Assembly (NCBI GenBank): GCA_014879855.1
Contig: JACSRH010000220.1
Span: 1 to 25,294, forward strand
Source: Caldilineaceae bacterium
GTDB lineage: Bacteria; Chloroflexota; Anaerolineae; Caldilineales; Caldilineaceae
Length of the DNA: 25,294 nt
Direction of reading: 5' to 3'
Below the pieces are notes generated by a model. The model was not told the origin of the DNA and made no database searches. It saw only the letters and a list, made by a program, of their open reading frames with translations. Below, piece by piece: positions 10,413-18,043 of this stretch; position 1 is the first letter of the stretch; the number at the start of each line of letters is the position of its first letter. A program made the translations under genes and the position numbers.

Positions 10413-13190
10413 ATGTCTGATCGATGGTTCAAACAAGTGCACTCCTTTTTTCGATATGTGTTGGCGATCACACTGAGCGCCGGACTATTGATGCCCGCGG
10501 CGACTCCTGCGGCTGCGCAGGGCGGCTTCAACCTGCCCTACGGCTTTATTCAGGAAGGGGTCGTGATGGGGCTGGATCTGCCCACCAGCTTTGCGTTGGC
10601 GCCGGACGGGCGCATCTTTATCACGGAAAAGGCGGGCCGCGTGCGCGTCTATCAGAATGGCGAGTTGCTGGGCGAGCCCTTTATCGACCTGACCACCGAA
10701 GTCAACGACGCGGCCGACCGCGGGCTGATGGGCATCGCCGTCGATCCAGCCTGGCCGCAGCGCCCCTACATTTATCTATCCTTTGTCTACGATCCGCCGG
10801 AGATCAAGGATCGCAACCCAAGCGGCGCGCGCGTCTCGCGCGTCGTGCGGCTGACCGCGGACGCCGACAATCTCAACGCGGCCACACCCGGCAGCGGCGT
10901 CGTACTCGTGGGGACGAACAGCACCGCCGACCATGTGGGCAACCCGGATCAGGGGGACGCCGAGCCCTTCTCCTGTCGCGACGAGGGCGGCCAGCCCGTG
11001 CGCGATTGCATCGCCACCGAAGGCACGGCGCACACGATCGACATGCTGCAGTTCGGACCGGAAGGCGCGCTCTACGTCTCGGTGGGTGACGGCATCGTCA
11101 ACAGCAAAGGCAATGCGCGCGCGCTGGACATCAACAGCCTCAACGGCAAGATTCTGCGCGTCGACCCGGACACGGGCGAGGGGCTGGCCTCCAATCCTTT
11201 CTACGACGGCGACGCGGGCAGCAACGCGTCCAAAGTCTTTGCGTTGGGGATGCGCAACCCCTTCCGCTTCACCGTCGACCCGCGCAACGGCCGCGTGATC
11301 GTGGGCGAGGTGGGCAACGAGAAATGGGAGGAGATCAACATCGGCGGGCCGGGCGCCAACTTTGGCTGGCCCTGTTACGAAGGCCCGTACGAGGCCGCCA
11401 CCTACGCCAACTGCGAAGCGTTCAAAACCGGCGAGTGGACGATGACGCCCGGCGCGTTCTCCTACGAGCATACGACCAAACCGCAGCGCGGCGCCGCGAT
11501 TGGCGGCGATCTTTACCTGGGGCGCAGCTTCCCGGCGCTGTATCGCGGCGCGTACTTCTACCACGATTTCAACGGCGGCGTCACCAACTTTCTGACCTTT
11601 GGCGGCAATGGCGGCGTGACGGACAACGAATTCGCCACCAACATGCCGGGCATTGTGCAGATCACGGCGACCGACGATGCACTCTACGTGCTGTCGATCA
11701 TCCTTGGCGGCATCTGGCGCATCCGCTACGTGCCCGGCGGCGACCAGCCACCCACCGCGGACGCGGCCGCCGACCCAACGGGCGGGGTTGCGCCGCTGGA
11801 AGTCGCCTTCTCCAGCAAGCGCAGCACGGATCCGGAAAAGAGCATCGTGGGCTATCAATGGGAGTTTGGCGACGGTGAAAGCAGCAGCAAGGCCAACCCG
11901 TCGCACATCTACACGGAAAATGGCGTCTACGCGGTGACGCTCACTGTCACTGATGGCGCCGGCAACACGAGCACGGACACGGTGGAGATTCTGGTGGGCA
12001 GCGAGCCGCCTGTCGCGGAAATCCTGGAACCCGGCGACGGCGCCAAATTCCGCATCGGCGAGCAGGTGACCTTCCGCGGCAGGGGCAGCGACCCGGATGA
12101 CGGCGAGCTGAACGAGGGGCGGCTGGCGTGGTCGGGTGTTCTTCACCACAACGAGCACATCCACTACGACGCGATCAAGGCGACCGGCGCGTCGGGCAAT
12201 TTCGCCCTGGCGGATCACGGCGACAACACCTACCTGGAGCTTTGCCTCACCGTAACCGACAGCCAGTCGCTGCAAGACCAGCAGTGCGTCGATGTCAAGG
12301 CGCAGGAGGTGACCTACACCTTCAACAGCACACCGAGCGGGCTGCCCCTCACCTACGCGGGCAGCCGCTACGAGACGCCCTTCAAGGTCAGGACCTACTT
12401 CGGCGCCAGGCGCATCGTCGAAGCGCCGCTGACCGCGGCGGACGGCCTGACTTTCGACAGGTGGTCGGATGGCGGCGACGCGGTGCACGACATCGTGATC
12501 GAGGATGGCGACCGCGTGCTGACCGCCATCTACACCGATGCAAGCGGCGCAGCGCCAGCCGACGCCACGGATGCAGCCGCGCTGGAGGAAGCCCCGCTGG
12601 TGACGCCGGAAGATGACGCCGCGCCAGCCGCCGGCGCGCCGGCTGAGGTCGAGACGCCCGCGGCTGCCAGCAGCGATGAGCCGGCAAGCGACGCGCCGGC
12701 AGTGAGCGCCGGCGTCATCCGCGCCGAGGTGTGGCGCGACGTGCCCGGCGACGACCTGGACGCGTTCGTCAAGACGCCGCAGTTCAAGCACGACGCGCCG
12801 GAGATCGTCGAGCTGGAACGGCTGGCCTTCCCGCGCGGCAGCGGCGACAGCTACGGCGTGCGCGTGCGCGGCTATCTCGTCCCGCCGGAAAGCGGCGACT
12901 ATCGCTTCTTCATCTCCGCCGACGACCGCGGCGCACTCTCGCTGAGCACGGACGCCGACCCGGCTAATAAAATCGTCGTCGCCTACACGCCGGAGTGGAC
13001 CGGCCCCGAAGTTTACGACAACTATCCAGAACAGGCGACCGGTCCGCTCGCGCTGCAAGCCGGCGCGCGCTACTACTTCGAGGTGCTCTACAAACAGGCC
13101 GACGGCAAGGACAATCTCTTCGTGGCGTGGGAGCGACCCGGAGGCGGACGTGAAGTGATCGACGCGCGGTATGTGGAACCGGTTGAGTAA
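10413..13190 (+). CDS. Secreted PQQ-type sugar dehydrogenase with PKD, repeat and PA14 domains
   Basis: A 925-residue exported multidomain protein. Residues 1-35 are a signal peptide ending AAA before QGGF. Residues 44-440 form a soluble glucose/sorbosone dehydrogenase beta-propeller, with LPTSFALAPDGRIFITEKAGRVRV, EGTAHTIDMLQFGPEGALYVSVGDG (candidate catalytic His207) and ALGMRNPFRFTVDP. A PKD domain (446-529, YQWEFGDGESS) is followed by a second Ig-like region (530-630), a segment ending FDRWSDGG...DRVLTAIYT (632-708) similar to domains that often accompany these propellers, an Ala/Glu/Pro linker (710-765) and a PA14 carbohydrate-binding-type domain (767-925). It probably oxidises sugars or polysaccharide ends outside the cell with PQQ. 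No PQQ synthesis genes are present. It is monocistronic, and a strong hairpin follows its stop. Confidence 0.93.
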   Translation: MSDRWFKQVHSFFRYVLAITLSAGLLMPAATPAAAQGGFNLPYGFIQEGVVMGLDLPTSFALAPDGRIFITEKAGRVRVYQNGELLGEPFIDLTTEVNDAADRGLMGIAVDPAWPQRPYIYLSFVYDPPEIKDRNPSGARVSRVVRLTADADNLNAATPGSGVVLVGTNSTADHVGNPDQGDAEPFSCRDEGGQPVRDCIATEGTAHTIDMLQFGPEGALYVSVGDGIVNSKGNARALDINSLNGKILRVDPDTGEGLASNPFYDGDAGSNASKVFALGMRNPFRFTVDPRNGRVIVGEVGNEKWEEINIGGPGANFGWPCYEGPYEAATYANCEAFKTGEWTMTPGAFSYEHTTKPQRGAAIGGDLYLGRSFPALYRGAYFYHDFNGGVTNFLTFGGNGGVTDNEFATNMPGIVQITATDDALYVLSIILGGIWRIRYVPGGDQPPTADAAADPTGGVAPLEVAFSSKRSTDPEKSIVGYQWEFGDGESSSKANPSHIYTENGVYAVTLTVTDGAGNTSTDTVEILVGSEPPVAEILEPGDGAKFRIGEQVTFRGRGSDPDDGELNEGRLAWSGVLHHNEHIHYDAIKATGASGNFALADHGDNTYLELCLTVTDSQSLQDQQCVDVKAQEVTYTFNSTPSGLPLTYAGSRYETPFKVRTYFGARRIVEAPLTAADGLTFDRWSDGGDAVHDIVIEDGDRVLTAIYTDASGAAPADATDAAALEEAPLVTPEDDAAPAAGAPAEVETPAAASSDEPASDAPAVSAGVIRAEVWRDVPGDDLDAFVKTPQFKHDAPEIVELERLAFPRGSGDSYGVRVRGYLVPPESGDYRFFISADDRGALSLSTDADPANKIVVAYTPEWTGPEVYDNYPEQATGPLALQAGARYYFEVLYKQADGKDNLFVAWERPGGGREVIDARYVEPVE

Positions 13191-13271
13191 CGACGAAGCC
13201 GTCCGATTGGCAATGACTGGCATAGTAGCGAATTGTCAGGACAGCTTCCCATCGTCGAGGTGGAAGAGTTC

Positions 13272-13304
13272 CGGCCAGCACGAACATCAGTTCTGTGCTG
13301 GCCG
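13272..13304. terminator. Strong hairpin between convergent genes
   Basis: CGGCCAGCAC (13272-13281) pairs perfectly with GTGCTGGCCG (13295-13304). Inside, GAAC and GTTC extend the stem past a single-base bulge to an ATCA loop. There is no T-tract on either side, so it is a terminator-like or RNA-protecting structure rather than a textbook intrinsic terminator. It lies 81 bases beyond the dehydrogenase stop and in front of the convergent HAAS gene end. Confidence 0.6.
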
Positions 13305-13396
13305 AGATTGAAGCGATGGCATTACGCGCTCAAGAGCGAGGCGTGAGGATGAGGCGCTTGTCACAGCGTCCTTCGCCCCTCGCAACTCGCCCCTCT

Positions 13397-14377
13397 TTAC
13401 GCCGCTTGCGAAGGCGTCCCACCGGTGGTGTTGGCGCCTGCGATCCGTTGCATTGCCAGACGATACCCCTGCACCAGCAGCTCGATGCCTGTCACAGCAA
13501 AGACGATGGCGACGACCAGCCTGGCGACCGGCTCCAGCGCCGGCCAGGCAAGCAGCGGGCCGCTCATCAGCATCCACGCCAGGACGGCCAGGCCAAAGAC
13601 GGACAACGCCATTTGCAGCACGCGCGTCAGCGGCCGCCAGCGTCCCTGCGCCAGCACGTAGGCGTCGAGCGCAATCGCCAGACTCCACATCAGCGTCAGC
13701 CACGGCACGAAGGCGGAGAAATTCTCCGACAGCAGCGGCGTCGACGTAACATGGCCGTCCGCAACCGTGATCGCCGAAATCCATTCGGGGTAGGCGTTGA
13801 AGACCAGGATCGCCAGCACAGTGAAGCCGATGCCGACCACCAGTTCGCCGACCTTGACGCGCTCCGTTTGCTCGACTTTGGGCAGCGTGCGCGGATTCCA
13901 CGCCTGCTGCTTTGCCTCCGCCTCGATCTTGCCGCGGGTGGCGGTCTCGACCAGCGCAAAGACAAAGACGATCGTGCCAAAGGTCTGAAACAGACCACCC
14001 ACCAGCCCAGCAAACATCTCGAAGGGATTCTCGATCGTGCGCTGCTGCAAGCTGACGCCGACGACAATGCCAAAGATCCAGACGCCCGTCAGCACCAGCA
14101 GCACCACCGTGGCGACGATGCGGAAGATGGGGTAGAGCGCCGGCCCGATCAGCGCGCGCGGCGCGTGGTAGCGGGCCGCCAGCGTTTCCGGCCGTCCAAA
14201 CTGTTCGAGCACACTCAGCACCATCTGCTCGTCCAGGCTTTCCAGATCGGCCCCGCGAGCTTCCAATTCATCCTGGATCAGCGAGCGGATCTCGGCATCC
14301 ACATCGCCGCGCTCGCGCACGGGCAACGCTTCCCCCACGGCGTACACATAGCGGTCGATCCATTCCTGCGCGTTCAT
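13397..14377 (-). CDS. HAAS-domain membrane protein paired with a PadR regulator
   Basis: A 326-residue membrane protein. The N-terminal 75 residues (WIDRYVYAVGEALPVRERGDVDAEIRSLIQDELEAR, then LSVLEQFGRPETLAARYH) match the helical HAAS/permease-prefix domain that typically partners PadR regulators. About six hydrophobic segments follow, near 85-108, 122-143, 176-195, 222-242, 253-272 and 285-302, with a soluble loop at about 145-175. In known pairs the HAAS protein is thought to sense or relay envelope signals to the PadR repressor. The start overlaps the padR stop by four bases (ATGA, 14377-14374), so the two are cotranscribed and coupled. The membrane part matches no transporter I recognise. 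Confidence 0.82.
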   Translation of the reverse strand: MNAQEWIDRYVYAVGEALPVRERGDVDAEIRSLIQDELEARGADLESLDEQMVLSVLEQFGRPETLAARYHAPRALIGPALYPIFRIVATVVLLVLTGVWIFGIVVGVSLQQRTIENPFEMFAGLVGGLFQTFGTIVFVFALVETATRGKIEAEAKQQAWNPRTLPKVEQTERVKVGELVVGIGFTVLAILVFNAYPEWISAITVADGHVTSTPLLSENFSAFVPWLTLMWSLAIALDAYVLAQGRWRPLTRVLQMALSVFGLAVLAWMLMSGPLLAWPALEPVARLVVAIVFAVTGIELLVQGYRLAMQRIAGANTTGGTPSQAA

Positions 14378-14736
14378 TGTGCTTGCTCCTTTTCAATCCC
14401 CAGCCGCGCCAGCGCGGCGACCAGACTTTTCCATTCGTCGATCAACTGCGGCAGCGTCGTATTCCCCAGCGGGCTGAGCAGATAATAGCGCCGCGGCCGC
14501 TGGTCATCGACCACCTCCCAGCGGCTCTCCAGCAAGCCTTGCGCTTCGAGCCGGCGCAGCAGCGGGTAGAGCGTGCCTTCGCTCACCTCCAGCCCCGCCT
14601 CACTCAGCCGCTGCTTGAGCGAATAGCCGTATTGCAGGTCGCGGCACAGGCTCAGCACGGCCATCACCGCCAGGCCGCGCCGCAGCTCCGAGGCCAGGTT
14701 GTCGTACGCTTGCGCGTCCATCATGGGTGTGTTCAT
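14374..14736 (-). CDS. PadR-family transcriptional repressor
   Basis: A 120-residue PadR-type winged-helix regulator. Diagnostic segments are ELRRGLAVMAVLSLC, LQYGYSLKQRLSEAG, VSEGTLYPLLRRLEAQGLLES (recognition helix region, about 51-71) and RRYYLLSPLGN. The frame is open further up to a TTG at 14757, but the promoter -10 box lies at 14749-14744, so that start would precede transcription. The ATG at 14736 falls seven bases after the -10 box, implying a leaderless or nearly leaderless mRNA; ATG 14724 or 14721 are alternatives. It probably represses itself and the HAAS gene through the palindrome at 14747-14767. The ligand is unknown. Confidence 0.92.
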   Translation of the reverse strand: MNTPMMDAQAYDNLASELRRGLAVMAVLSLCRDLQYGYSLKQRLSEAGLEVSEGTLYPLLRRLEAQGLLESRWEVVDDQRPRRYYLLSPLGNTTLPQLIDEWKSLVAALARLGIEKEQAQ

Positions 14737-14743
14737 AGTCAGG

Positions 14744-14773
14744 ATTATACTATGCAATACATAGTATTGTCAA
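14744..14773 (-). promoter_or_regulatory. Consensus promoter of the padR-HAAS operon
   Basis: On the minus strand a perfect TTGACA (14773-14768) and a perfect TATAAT (14749-14744) are separated by 18 bp. Transcription should begin near 14737, next to the ATG at 14736. This is the strongest promoter sequence I found in the window. Confidence 0.82.
14747..14767. promoter_or_regulatory. PadR operator palindrome inside the promoter
   Basis: ATACTATG (14747-14754) and CATAGTAT (14760-14767) form a perfect 8-bp inverted repeat around a 5-bp centre (CAATA). It fills the spacer between the -35 and -10 boxes and covers half of the -10 box. Palindromes of this ATAGTAT type are typical PadR binding sites, so autorepression is the natural reading. 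Confidence 0.8.
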
Positions 14774-14882
14774 TACCGATATACAATTTACAACACACTA
14801 GTTGGCGGATGGATGTAGCCAACGCAAAGCTGGCGAACTTCCTATCCAACCACCGCCGCGGTAAGCTCCCTATTGCCTAGGA

Positions 14883-14979
14883 CAGTCCTGGCAAAAATTG
14901 ACCACGGATTAAACGGATGAGGCGGATTCTCACGGATTTCATCTGGACATGGTTCAATTTTTTCCGGGAAATTCGTGGT
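14883..14979 (+). repeat. Dispersed intergenic repeat, copy 2, with palindromic ends
   Basis: Positions 14883-14939 match copy 1 (4689-4745) at 51 of 57 positions. The copy continues to a reverse-oriented end: ACCACGGATT at 14901-14910 is mirrored by AATTCGTGGT at 14970-14979, giving an imperfect hairpin of about 80 bp. It ends about a dozen bases before the Shine-Dalgarno of the VOC-family gene. Confidence 0.75.
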
Positions 14980-15000
14980 TTGTTTTCAGGGGAGGAACTG

Positions 15001-15378
15001 ATGGGGATTTATGCGATCGATCATGTGCAGCTTGCGATGCCAATGGGCGAAGAAGCACGAGCGCGCGCATTCTTCTGTGACGTGCTGGGAATGACAGAAG
15101 CTCCTAAACCAGCGGCGCTGGCGGCACGCGGGGGAGCGTGGTTTATGGCCGGCGCGGTGCAGTTGCACCTCGGCGTCGAGCCGGAATTCCGCCCTGCCCG
15201 CAAGGCGCACCCGGCCCTGCTGGTGGACGATCTCGCGGCGCTGGTTGCGACCCTCGCCGCGGCTGGCGTGGTGGTCATCGACAACGAACCGGCGCTGGAA
15301 GGGTATCGCCGTGTGCACATACACGACCCCTTTGGCAACCGCATCGAGTTGATGGAGAAACTGGCGGATCTCCGCTGA
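15001..15378 (+). CDS. VOC-family (glyoxalase/dioxygenase-fold) protein
   Basis: A 125-residue protein with one vicinal-oxygen-chelate domain made of two beta-alpha-beta-beta-beta halves. Likely metal ligands are His8 (IDHVQLAMP), His56 (VQLHLGVE) or His70 (KAHPALLVDD), and Glu116 in HDPFGNRIELMEK. Such single-domain proteins include glyoxalases, fosfomycin/bleomycin resistance proteins and dioxygenases; the substrate cannot be told here. The ATG at 15001 has AGGGGAGG five bases upstream. The gene stands alone, bracketed by dispersed repeats, and its stop codon lies inside the downstream repeat, which suggests that it moved in or was trimmed as a small cassette. Confidence 0.9.
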   Translation: MGIYAIDHVQLAMPMGEEARARAFFCDVLGMTEAPKPAALAARGGAWFMAGAVQLHLGVEPEFRPARKAHPALLVDDLAALVATLAAAGVVVIDNEPALEGYRRVHIHDPFGNRIELMEKLADLR

Positions 15379-15408
15379 TTTTTCTTTGTAATCCGCATCG
15401 ATCCGCCT
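15365..15408 (+). repeat. Dispersed repeat, second type, at the end of the VOC gene
   Basis: The stretch from CGGATCTCCGCTGATTTTT to AATCCGCATCGATCCGCCT aligns closely with 21925-21959, with one gap. It covers the last four sense codons and the TGA of the VOC gene. Its AATCCG/ATCCGCC units are the reverse of the CGGATT/GGCGGAT units upstream of the gene. Confidence 0.6.
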
Positions 15409-15426
15409 ATGCGCGTGATGCGCGGG

Positions 15427-15993
15427 CTATTTTTCTTGCGCCTGGCGCACGATCTCGGCGATCTGCCCCAGGTGATCGTCTTCGTGGCGCAGACCGAGCA
15501 CGAAGCGCTCCACGCAGTTGATCTCACCGGCGCCGGGCCAGGGGGCATACTGCACTTCACAATGGGGCTGTTCGGGCCAGAGGTCGAGGCTGGCGAGACG
15601 CATGCGCCGGCTCTCCTCCAGCCGTTGGCGACACTGCGCCAGTGTGGTGACATGCTGCCAAGGCGTCTCGTAACGCGAGCGGCCATGATTCTGCACCCCA
15701 CGCGCCATTTCAGCAGCCAAAAACGCCGCCTCCTCAGAAGATGCGGTCACGTGCACGATGACGTGACCTAGCGTCCATGCCAGGGTTTCTTCCGCGTCGC
15801 TGACAGCGTACGGGTCGTCCGCAGTGGGATCGACCGGCTGAAAGACGACATCCTGGTCGGTGCAACCGGCGATCAGCGCGTGCACTGTATCCACCATCTC
15901 GTTGGTTAAACCACGCAGGTCGTCCACCGTCAATTCCGCGCAAAGCTCGGCCAGTGTGATCTGTTTCTCGCGTACAGCCTCAAAGTCCAACAT
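15427..15993 (-). CDS. DinB-like four-helix-bundle protein
   Basis: A 188-residue helical protein with the DinB/YfiT-type metal-binding histidine pattern: His77 and His81 in TLGHVIVHV, and His170 and His174 in RHEDDHLGQIAEI. DinB-superfamily proteins bind a divalent metal and often act as thiol-dependent transferases or in damage responses; the activity of this member is unknown. The ATG at 15993 has GAAAGG six bases upstream. It converges on the VOC gene and diverges from the lipoprotein gene across 221 bp. I saw no clear promoter or LexA box in that gap. Confidence 0.83.
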   Translation of the reverse strand: MLDFEAVREKQITLAELCAELTVDDLRGLTNEMVDTVHALIAGCTDQDVVFQPVDPTADDPYAVSDAEETLAWTLGHVIVHVTASSEEAAFLAAEMARGVQNHGRSRYETPWQHVTTLAQCRQRLEESRRMRLASLDLWPEQPHCEVQYAPWPGAGEINCVERFVLGLRHEDDHLGQIAEIVRQAQEK

Positions 15994-16214
15994 ACGACGC
16001 CTTTCTTGATTTTCAGCTTTTCAATAGAAAGTAGTAAGTTCGACAATACGATATTTCGGAAATGGCGCAGGCCTTGTCACATGGAATGTCTGGTTCATCT
16101 CCAGAGATAAGCATGACCATTGACAATCGGCGCGTATGTAGGCAACTGCGCATTGTCGCGACATCGGACACTGGCTGACAGACGCGCTTTGTTCCTTCCG
16201 TCACAATCGCGGCA

Positions 16215-17378
16215 ATGAGCATTGCAACTCGATTCAGCTTTCTCTTTATTGTCGCCTGGCTTGTGGCAGGGTGCCGCGCTCAGGCTGACCGGCCGATTAC
16301 CGCCAGCGTGGTGGAAGCGATGAGCGCGCCCAACAACGCCAACTTTGCGCGCGCCTACGCCCCGCGTCCGTTCAACTTCCCGCGGGATCACGGCGCACAT
16401 CCCGACTATCGCACCGAGTGGTGGTACTACACCGGCAATCTGACCGGCGACGATGGCGCGCCCTTTGGCTTTCAGTTGACCTTTTTTCGCAGCGCGCTGA
16501 CGCCCGACATGCCTCCACGCACCTCGGCGCTGGCGACAAATCAGGTCTACATGGCGCACTTTGCGCTCACTGACGGCGCGCGCAACGAGCACGCCAGCTT
16601 CGACCGCTACAGCCGCGGCGCGGGCGAGCTTGCCGGCGCGACGGGCGAGCCAGGCTATCGCGTCTGGCTGGAGGATTGGGCCGCCACTGAGATCGAACCG
16701 GGCGTCTATCGGCTCGTCGCCAGCGCGCCGGGTGAGGGTGGGCCGGTCGCCATCGATCTGACGCTGCGCGAGACGCGGCCGCCGGTGCTGCACGGCGGCC
16801 AGGGGCTGCATCAGAAAGGCCCTGAAGCGGGCAACGCTTCCTATTATTACAGCCTCGTCGGTCTGGAAACGCGCGGCGTGGTGACGCACGCGGGCCGCAC
16901 CACGACCGTGACCGGCCGCAGTTGGATGGATCACGAATTTGGCACGAGCGCGTTGACCGCGGGCGCGGTCGGGTGGGATTGGTTCAGCATCCAGTTCGAC
17001 AACGGCGCGATCCTGATGGTGTATGAGATTCGCCTGGCTGACGGCGGCGTCAACCCGCAGATCAAGGGCACGTTGATCTGGCCGGATGGCGCGCAGCAGA
17101 TCGTAAGCGAGAACGACTTCGAGTTGACGCCAACTGGGACGTGGACCAGCCCACGCACCGGCGTCACCTATCCGTCGGGGTGGCAGTTACGCTTCCCCGC
17201 CCTGGAGATCGAGCTGGCGATCACCCCGCTAGTGGCTGACCAGGAAATGGATGTGAGCTTTGTCTACTGGGAAGGCGCCATCGATGTGACCGGCGTCATG
17301 CGTGGGGAAGCCGTCACAGGCCGCGGCTATGTCGAGTTGACCGGTTACGGCGAGCAGAGCACGCAGTATCAGCGTTAA
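16215..17378 (+). CDS. Lipocalin-like lipoprotein (CrtC/AttH-type predicted hydrolase, COG5621-like)
   Basis: A 387-residue lipoprotein. The signal peptide ends in the lipobox LVAGC with Cys20 as the lipid-anchored residue. Family hallmarks are YRTEWWYYTGNL (65-76), FGFQLTFFRSAL (84-95), GRSWMDHEFGTS (234-245) and VGWDWFSIQFDNG (252-264). The fold is the double beta-barrel of AttH and carotenoid 1,2-hydratase; most members are called predicted secreted hydrolases without proof. Relatives often lie beside ABC transporter genes, but this one is alone. The ATG at 16215 has no clear Shine-Dalgarno. It converges on the Nudix gene with 82 bp between. Confidence 0.88.
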   Translation: MSIATRFSFLFIVAWLVAGCRAQADRPITASVVEAMSAPNNANFARAYAPRPFNFPRDHGAHPDYRTEWWYYTGNLTGDDGAPFGFQLTFFRSALTPDMPPRTSALATNQVYMAHFALTDGARNEHASFDRYSRGAGELAGATGEPGYRVWLEDWAATEIEPGVYRLVASAPGEGGPVAIDLTLRETRPPVLHGGQGLHQKGPEAGNASYYYSLVGLETRGVVTHAGRTTTVTGRSWMDHEFGTSALTAGAVGWDWFSIQFDNGAILMVYEIRLADGGVNPQIKGTLIWPDGAQQIVSENDFELTPTGTWTSPRTGVTYPSGWQLRFPALEIELAITPLVADQEMDVSFVYWEGAIDVTGVMRGEAVTGRGYVELTGYGEQSTQYQR

Positions 17379-17460
17379 ATGGGCCAGTGGGCATGCTCGC
17401 GGCCATATTTTCACACTGCGCGACGCACCGGGCTAGTCGCCGGGCGCGGCGCGACAACCT

Positions 17461-17952
17461 TCATTTTATCAGAATCCTGGCGGCGCTGCGCACCACTTCG
17501 CGCTCGGACGGATAGGTCAACACCTGTGGCGTCTGCGCCAGGGGAAACCAGTTGACGCTGTCCACCTCGATGCTGGCGTCACTCAGCTCGCCGCCCACAG
17601 CGCGCATCAGATAGAAGTCCACATGCTTCTGCACCAACTCCGGCGTGGCGCGGTGATGGGTGTCCCAGTACCAGTACTCGATTACGCCCAGGTGCGCCTC
17701 GCATTGGCCGGCAAGCCCGCACTCTTCCTTCACTTCCCGCAGCGCGGTCTCTTCGACCGTCTCGCCCGGCTCGCAGGTGCCTTTGGGGAGCTGCCAGCGC
17801 GTGCCGCCGCGCGTGGCGATCAGCGCGACCTCCGGCTCTCCCTGGTCGTTGACGCGATAGATCACGCCGCCTGCCGAGTGGTCGGTGCGACGCCGTCGCC
17901 AGTGGCGTCGCGTCTCTTCATCAATTGGCGGCAGGTCGTGTGCTTTCCTCAT
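17461..17952 (-). CDS. Nudix hydrolase
   Basis: A 163-residue protein from the ATG at 17952. The Nudix box is complete: Gly58, Glu64 and REVKEECGL (72-80), which fits GX5EX7REUXEEXGU. SAGGVIYR (26-33) and TRWQLPKG (51-58) are typical of the domain. Nudix enzymes cleave nucleoside diphosphates linked to another group; this one resembles diadenosine polyphosphate or (d)NTP hydrolases with a WQLPKG motif, but the substrate is uncertain. The frame is open upstream to 18087, but that part includes a 16-bp tandem repeat and overlaps the end of the upstream gene, so I start at MRKAHDLPP. It is the last gene of the corA cluster. Confidence 0.9.
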   Translation of the reverse strand: MRKAHDLPPIDEETRRHWRRRRTDHSAGGVIYRVNDQGEPEVALIATRGGTRWQLPKGTCEPGETVEETALREVKEECGLAGQCEAHLGVIEYWYWDTHHRATPELVQKHVDFYLMRAVGGELSDASIEVDSVNWFPLAQTPQVLTYPSEREVVRSAARILIK

Positions 17953-17989
17953 ATCAAGGTTCTTGTTCAACAGGAATGTCTGGCAGACT

Positions 17990-18021
17990 GGGATTCGATT
18001 AACCTGGGATTCGATTAACCT
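17990..18021. repeat. Perfect 16-bp tandem duplication
   Basis: GGGATTCGATTAACCT occurs twice without interruption (17990-18005 and 18006-18021), between the unknown gene and the Nudix start. Sixteen is not a multiple of three, which argues against this stretch being coding. Confidence 0.9.
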
Positions 18022-18043
18022 GCGACTTTGTCGAGCCGTCATC

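Noticed and set aside
10776..13223. An 815-codon open frame on the minus strand opposite the sugar dehydrogenase
   Set aside because: The plus-strand protein has signal peptide and clear domains. The antisense frame is Arg/Val/Ala-rich with no known motif, a usual by-product of GC-rich codon use.
14737..14757. An upstream TTG start for the PadR gene
   Set aside because: It lies upstream of or within the consensus -10 box, so it would not be in the transcript.
14883..15408. An insertion sequence around the VOC gene
   Set aside because: There is no transposase, and the flanking inverted repeats are imperfect and belong to a family also found elsewhere in the window without a gene inside.
17379..17460. 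A terminator between the lipoprotein and Nudix genes
   Set aside because: The GC-rich arms around 17418-17455 pair only imperfectly (about 12 of 15) and there is no T-tract.
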